Assembly (NCBI GenBank): GCA_013396755.1
Contig: VWZF01002437.1
Span: 1,806,791-1,870,790, forward strand
DNA: 64,000 nucleotides
Direction of reading: 5' to 3'
DNA from: Sclerurus mexicanus
Taxonomy: Eukaryota; Chordata; Aves; Passeriformes; Furnariidae
Below the pieces are notes generated by a model that was given only the letters and a program-made list of their open reading frames with translations, had not been told where the DNA came from and searched no databases. Of this stretch, positions 61,622-64,000 are shown piece after piece; positions within the stretch are counted from its first letter, which is position 1, and every line of letters begins with the position of its first letter. The translations under genes and the position numbers were made by a program.

Positions 61622-64000
61622 CTGTCAAAAATACAGTGAATACTTAGTAGCATAATAATTATTTTTGTTAACCTACATTGTCCAAAGGCCTCACACAAAC
61701 AAATTTCAAGCCATTCACTGCATCTTGAAATATTCTAATTGTTGTTTCATTTATTCACTAGTGACAGTTCATTACATCCAGCATGGATGCTTCTGCTCCC
61801 TATTTGCATGATTCCCAAATAGCTTCTCCTATGACCTCGTTGCAAAAAGAAGCATAGTCTTCATCCAGGTCATTAACTTTGCCATCTCACCAAATGTCTT
61901 TCATTTCATTAGGATTTTACCCTGAATTAAGAATTATATTATTATCTAAAGAAAAAAAAAACAAGACAAGACTTCAAAAGGTCTGTAAAAATAATTTTTA
62001 TGAATACTCATCTTTTCATATTCAGGTAAAATGTTCTGTTTAGCACATAAAGTCCCATCATTAGCTAAGCAAAATTTCTCTACAACCCTGTCCACTGTAA
62101 GCCAAGATACCAATTTTTTTTCCTCTATTTTTCTAAATAGAGTATTTGTTTTCACTCATAACCAATAAAATGCTATCATTTACTGGAATTCAAAGTGGAT
62201 TTTCAAACTCATGGGGGACAGTCTTCCCTTGTATCACAACAGAAGAAAAAAATATAGCTCATTTTTTAAAATTCCTAGGAGTACTTTCTTTTTCTTATCC
62301 TGTCTCCCGACAAAAGTCAAGAGCAGTTCAAGCATCACTGATAATATCTGATTTCCCTTCCAGGAATTTTTGCTCTGTTACCATAACTAGCTGAATTTTC
62401 CTGTAAAACGATTTAAAGAGTAAAAAAAGGTAAAAACAGTCAATGTTTGAGTACTTCTGTCTGAACCTTTTAACAGACAGCAAACTTCATTCTGCTCTCC
62501 AGAACAGGAAAGCAGCTCTGGATTACTTTTAGTCCATATCATATATGGGAGTTTGAGTTTTTAATAAAACTATTTTCTGAAAAGGTGAACACTACTCCAC
62601 ACAAGAGTGAACAGGCCATTTGTTACATGTTGGAAATGTAGGATTATTTAATCCAAACACTGTAAGGCAATTTATCATTACTGTTTCCATACTAGAAATA
62701 CACTTTTTGTCCTGATTCTGCCTTTCTAATTGGTAGTGCAGGTTAAACAGTATGGAGAAATGAACTCCTGTTTCAACAATGGAGATTTTCAACCAGAGGT
62801 ATGTGGTTTCTTAGTGGTTTCTTAATGTCTTCCAAGTGTTTGTGGAAATTGATGAAAAGAAAAGCATCATTGTTTATTCACTACATCTCAGCAACTAATT
62901 GGATGGGTTCTATCACCAAAAATTCCTTAAAGATTCATAAACTAGAGAACTAGCAGTCTGAAGAACTTCTGCCTTTGAGAATCCTATTTTTTCTGACTAT
63001 TTCAGCTGATCTCTCTAAATAACTGAAAAAGCAGTGAAAAACTAACAATTACAATAAGCTCAGAAGCAGCAAGCCCTTTAAACAATTTATTTTGAGGATC
63101 CATTTAAGAAAAATGTAGTAAGTCTATATCTGGCATAAGACAGCAACTGGATTTTGCTCTGAGCCATGCTTCTATGTCTCCCTTAAATGGGCAAAGACTG
63201 AGGGAAGAGATTAAATGTTTTATTAAATTAACATAAAGTTGGAAAAATAGAGAGCTTTTGCGCACTCAGAAGGATCTTCACTTATCCTTAGACCATCACA
63301 GCAAAGGACATACTACTGCTGTTTCCTTAAAGGCAAGAGCTTGATTACATCACTGTGGTGGCACAGTTGTGAAGACAAGCTGGTAATTTCAAACTTCAAA
63401 AGAAATTATTAAGGCCCTAAATGCTGCAGAGAAACCTAAATTTATGGCCTTAATACCTAATTAGGTGCTAAATGGCTGTCAGGAGAAATCTCCATAATAA
63501 TCCTGTTAGCATTTAATGCCTAATTATCACTGCAGAGTGTAGTCTGGGCTATATAATTGAGAATTACAATGCCTAAAGGACTCAAAGTAGAGATATCTAA
63601 AATGCATTTTAGTGAATTATTCCTCTGTCTGTAGTGAGTTTAGCAGGTACTGAGTACAAGAGGGTGTAAAAAAAGTTTGAAGTTTTGTAAAACAGTCAAA
63701 TGCTCACTTATCTCTCACCTCCTCAAAGATATCACAACTACTGCTTAGGCAGAACAGCAATTCCTTTGCATATGAAGACCTGAAGCCCAACTATTGTATT
63801 ATCAGCTCCCCAGTTAGATCAGAGCTGACAGATGGATATTTCCACTTCATCCACTAGTTTATACTTATTCTATGGATGGCTCCTTGCAAGGAGCAGTACC
63901 TGTTGCAGCATCAAGAGCTATCAAGGAAAGCCAACTCACAACAAGGGTTTTGTTTTCCTAGCAATTTTAGACATCTAAAGGTGTATGAACACTCCCTGTT
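61622..64000 (-). other. NEBL: NEBL intron
   Basis: Sequence upstream (in gene direction) of the terminal exon. I found no stretch encoding the expected penultimate linker exon (residues like GYGYMHQTSVSSMRSMQHSPNL), so that exon must lie beyond 64000 and this intron exceeds 2.5 kb. Frames in it are short and featureless. A candidate regulatory block at 63391-63560 is listed separately. Confidence 0.75.
63391..63560. promoter_or_regulatory. Candidate conserved regulatory element in NEBL intron
   Basis: About 170 bases are dense in homeodomain-type motifs: a perfect 12-bp palindrome acctaattaggt (63455-63466), cctaattatc near 63519, catttaatgcc near 63510 and ataataatcc near 63494. The sequence is complex rather than low-complexity. 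This composition is common in deeply conserved enhancers, but I have no alignment, so the call is inference only. Confidence 0.3.

Noticed and set aside
61946..62792. Minus-strand frames upstream of the NEBL SH3 exon, considered as the penultimate NEBL exon
   Set aside because: None encodes the expected linker sequence ending near SMRSMQHSPNL or has matching splice phases. They are intronic.

Overview
The window looks like avian nuclear DNA, most likely from a passerine. It is AT-rich, intron-rich and gene-poor, and carries several CR1 LINE copies, which are the dominant avian retrotransposon. It also holds an ERVL-type solitary LTR and a SINE with a tRNA-Ile-like head joined to a CR1-type tail. 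That SINE architecture matches the TguSINE1 family described from songbirds, and it is the main reason for preferring a passerine over other birds.

The only protein-coding sequence I can support is at the right end, on the minus strand: the terminal coding exon of nebulette (NEBL, also used by the LASP2 isoform), at 61278-61454. It encodes a nearly complete C-terminal SH3 domain and the stop codon. To its right (61455-64000) is NEBL intron, with a possible 30-nt in-frame microexon at 61592-61621 and a homeobox-motif-rich block near 63391-63560 that could be a conserved regulatory element. To its left, from 61277 down to an uncertain end that may be near 56540, is the probable long NEBL 3' UTR.

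The remaining roughly 56 kb (1 to about 56500) has no gene I can defend. From the mammalian gene order I infer that it is the intergenic desert downstream of NEBL, on the PLXDC2 side. All ORFs here are short, lack recognisable domains and occur on both strands as expected by chance, except the CR1-derived reading frames at 39009-39718, which are reverse-transcriptase debris. Repeats from left to right: CR1 (160-768, +), CR1 (18722-18922, +), tRNA-Ile/CR1 SINE (20138-20288, -), possible CR1 scrap (27420-27480), CR1 (27915-28238, +), possible CR1 scrap (33462-33545), CR1 with an internal deletion (38904-39585, -) and an LTR (45362-45846, +). There are also microsatellites, a perfect 30-bp palindrome at 35491-35520 and an unexplained GC-rich block at 49698-50290.

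I found no operon, CRISPR array, toxin system, structural RNA gene or other obviously new multi-gene system. The observations most worth testing are the NEBL microexon, the large palindrome, the candidate conserved non-coding blocks and the GC-rich block.
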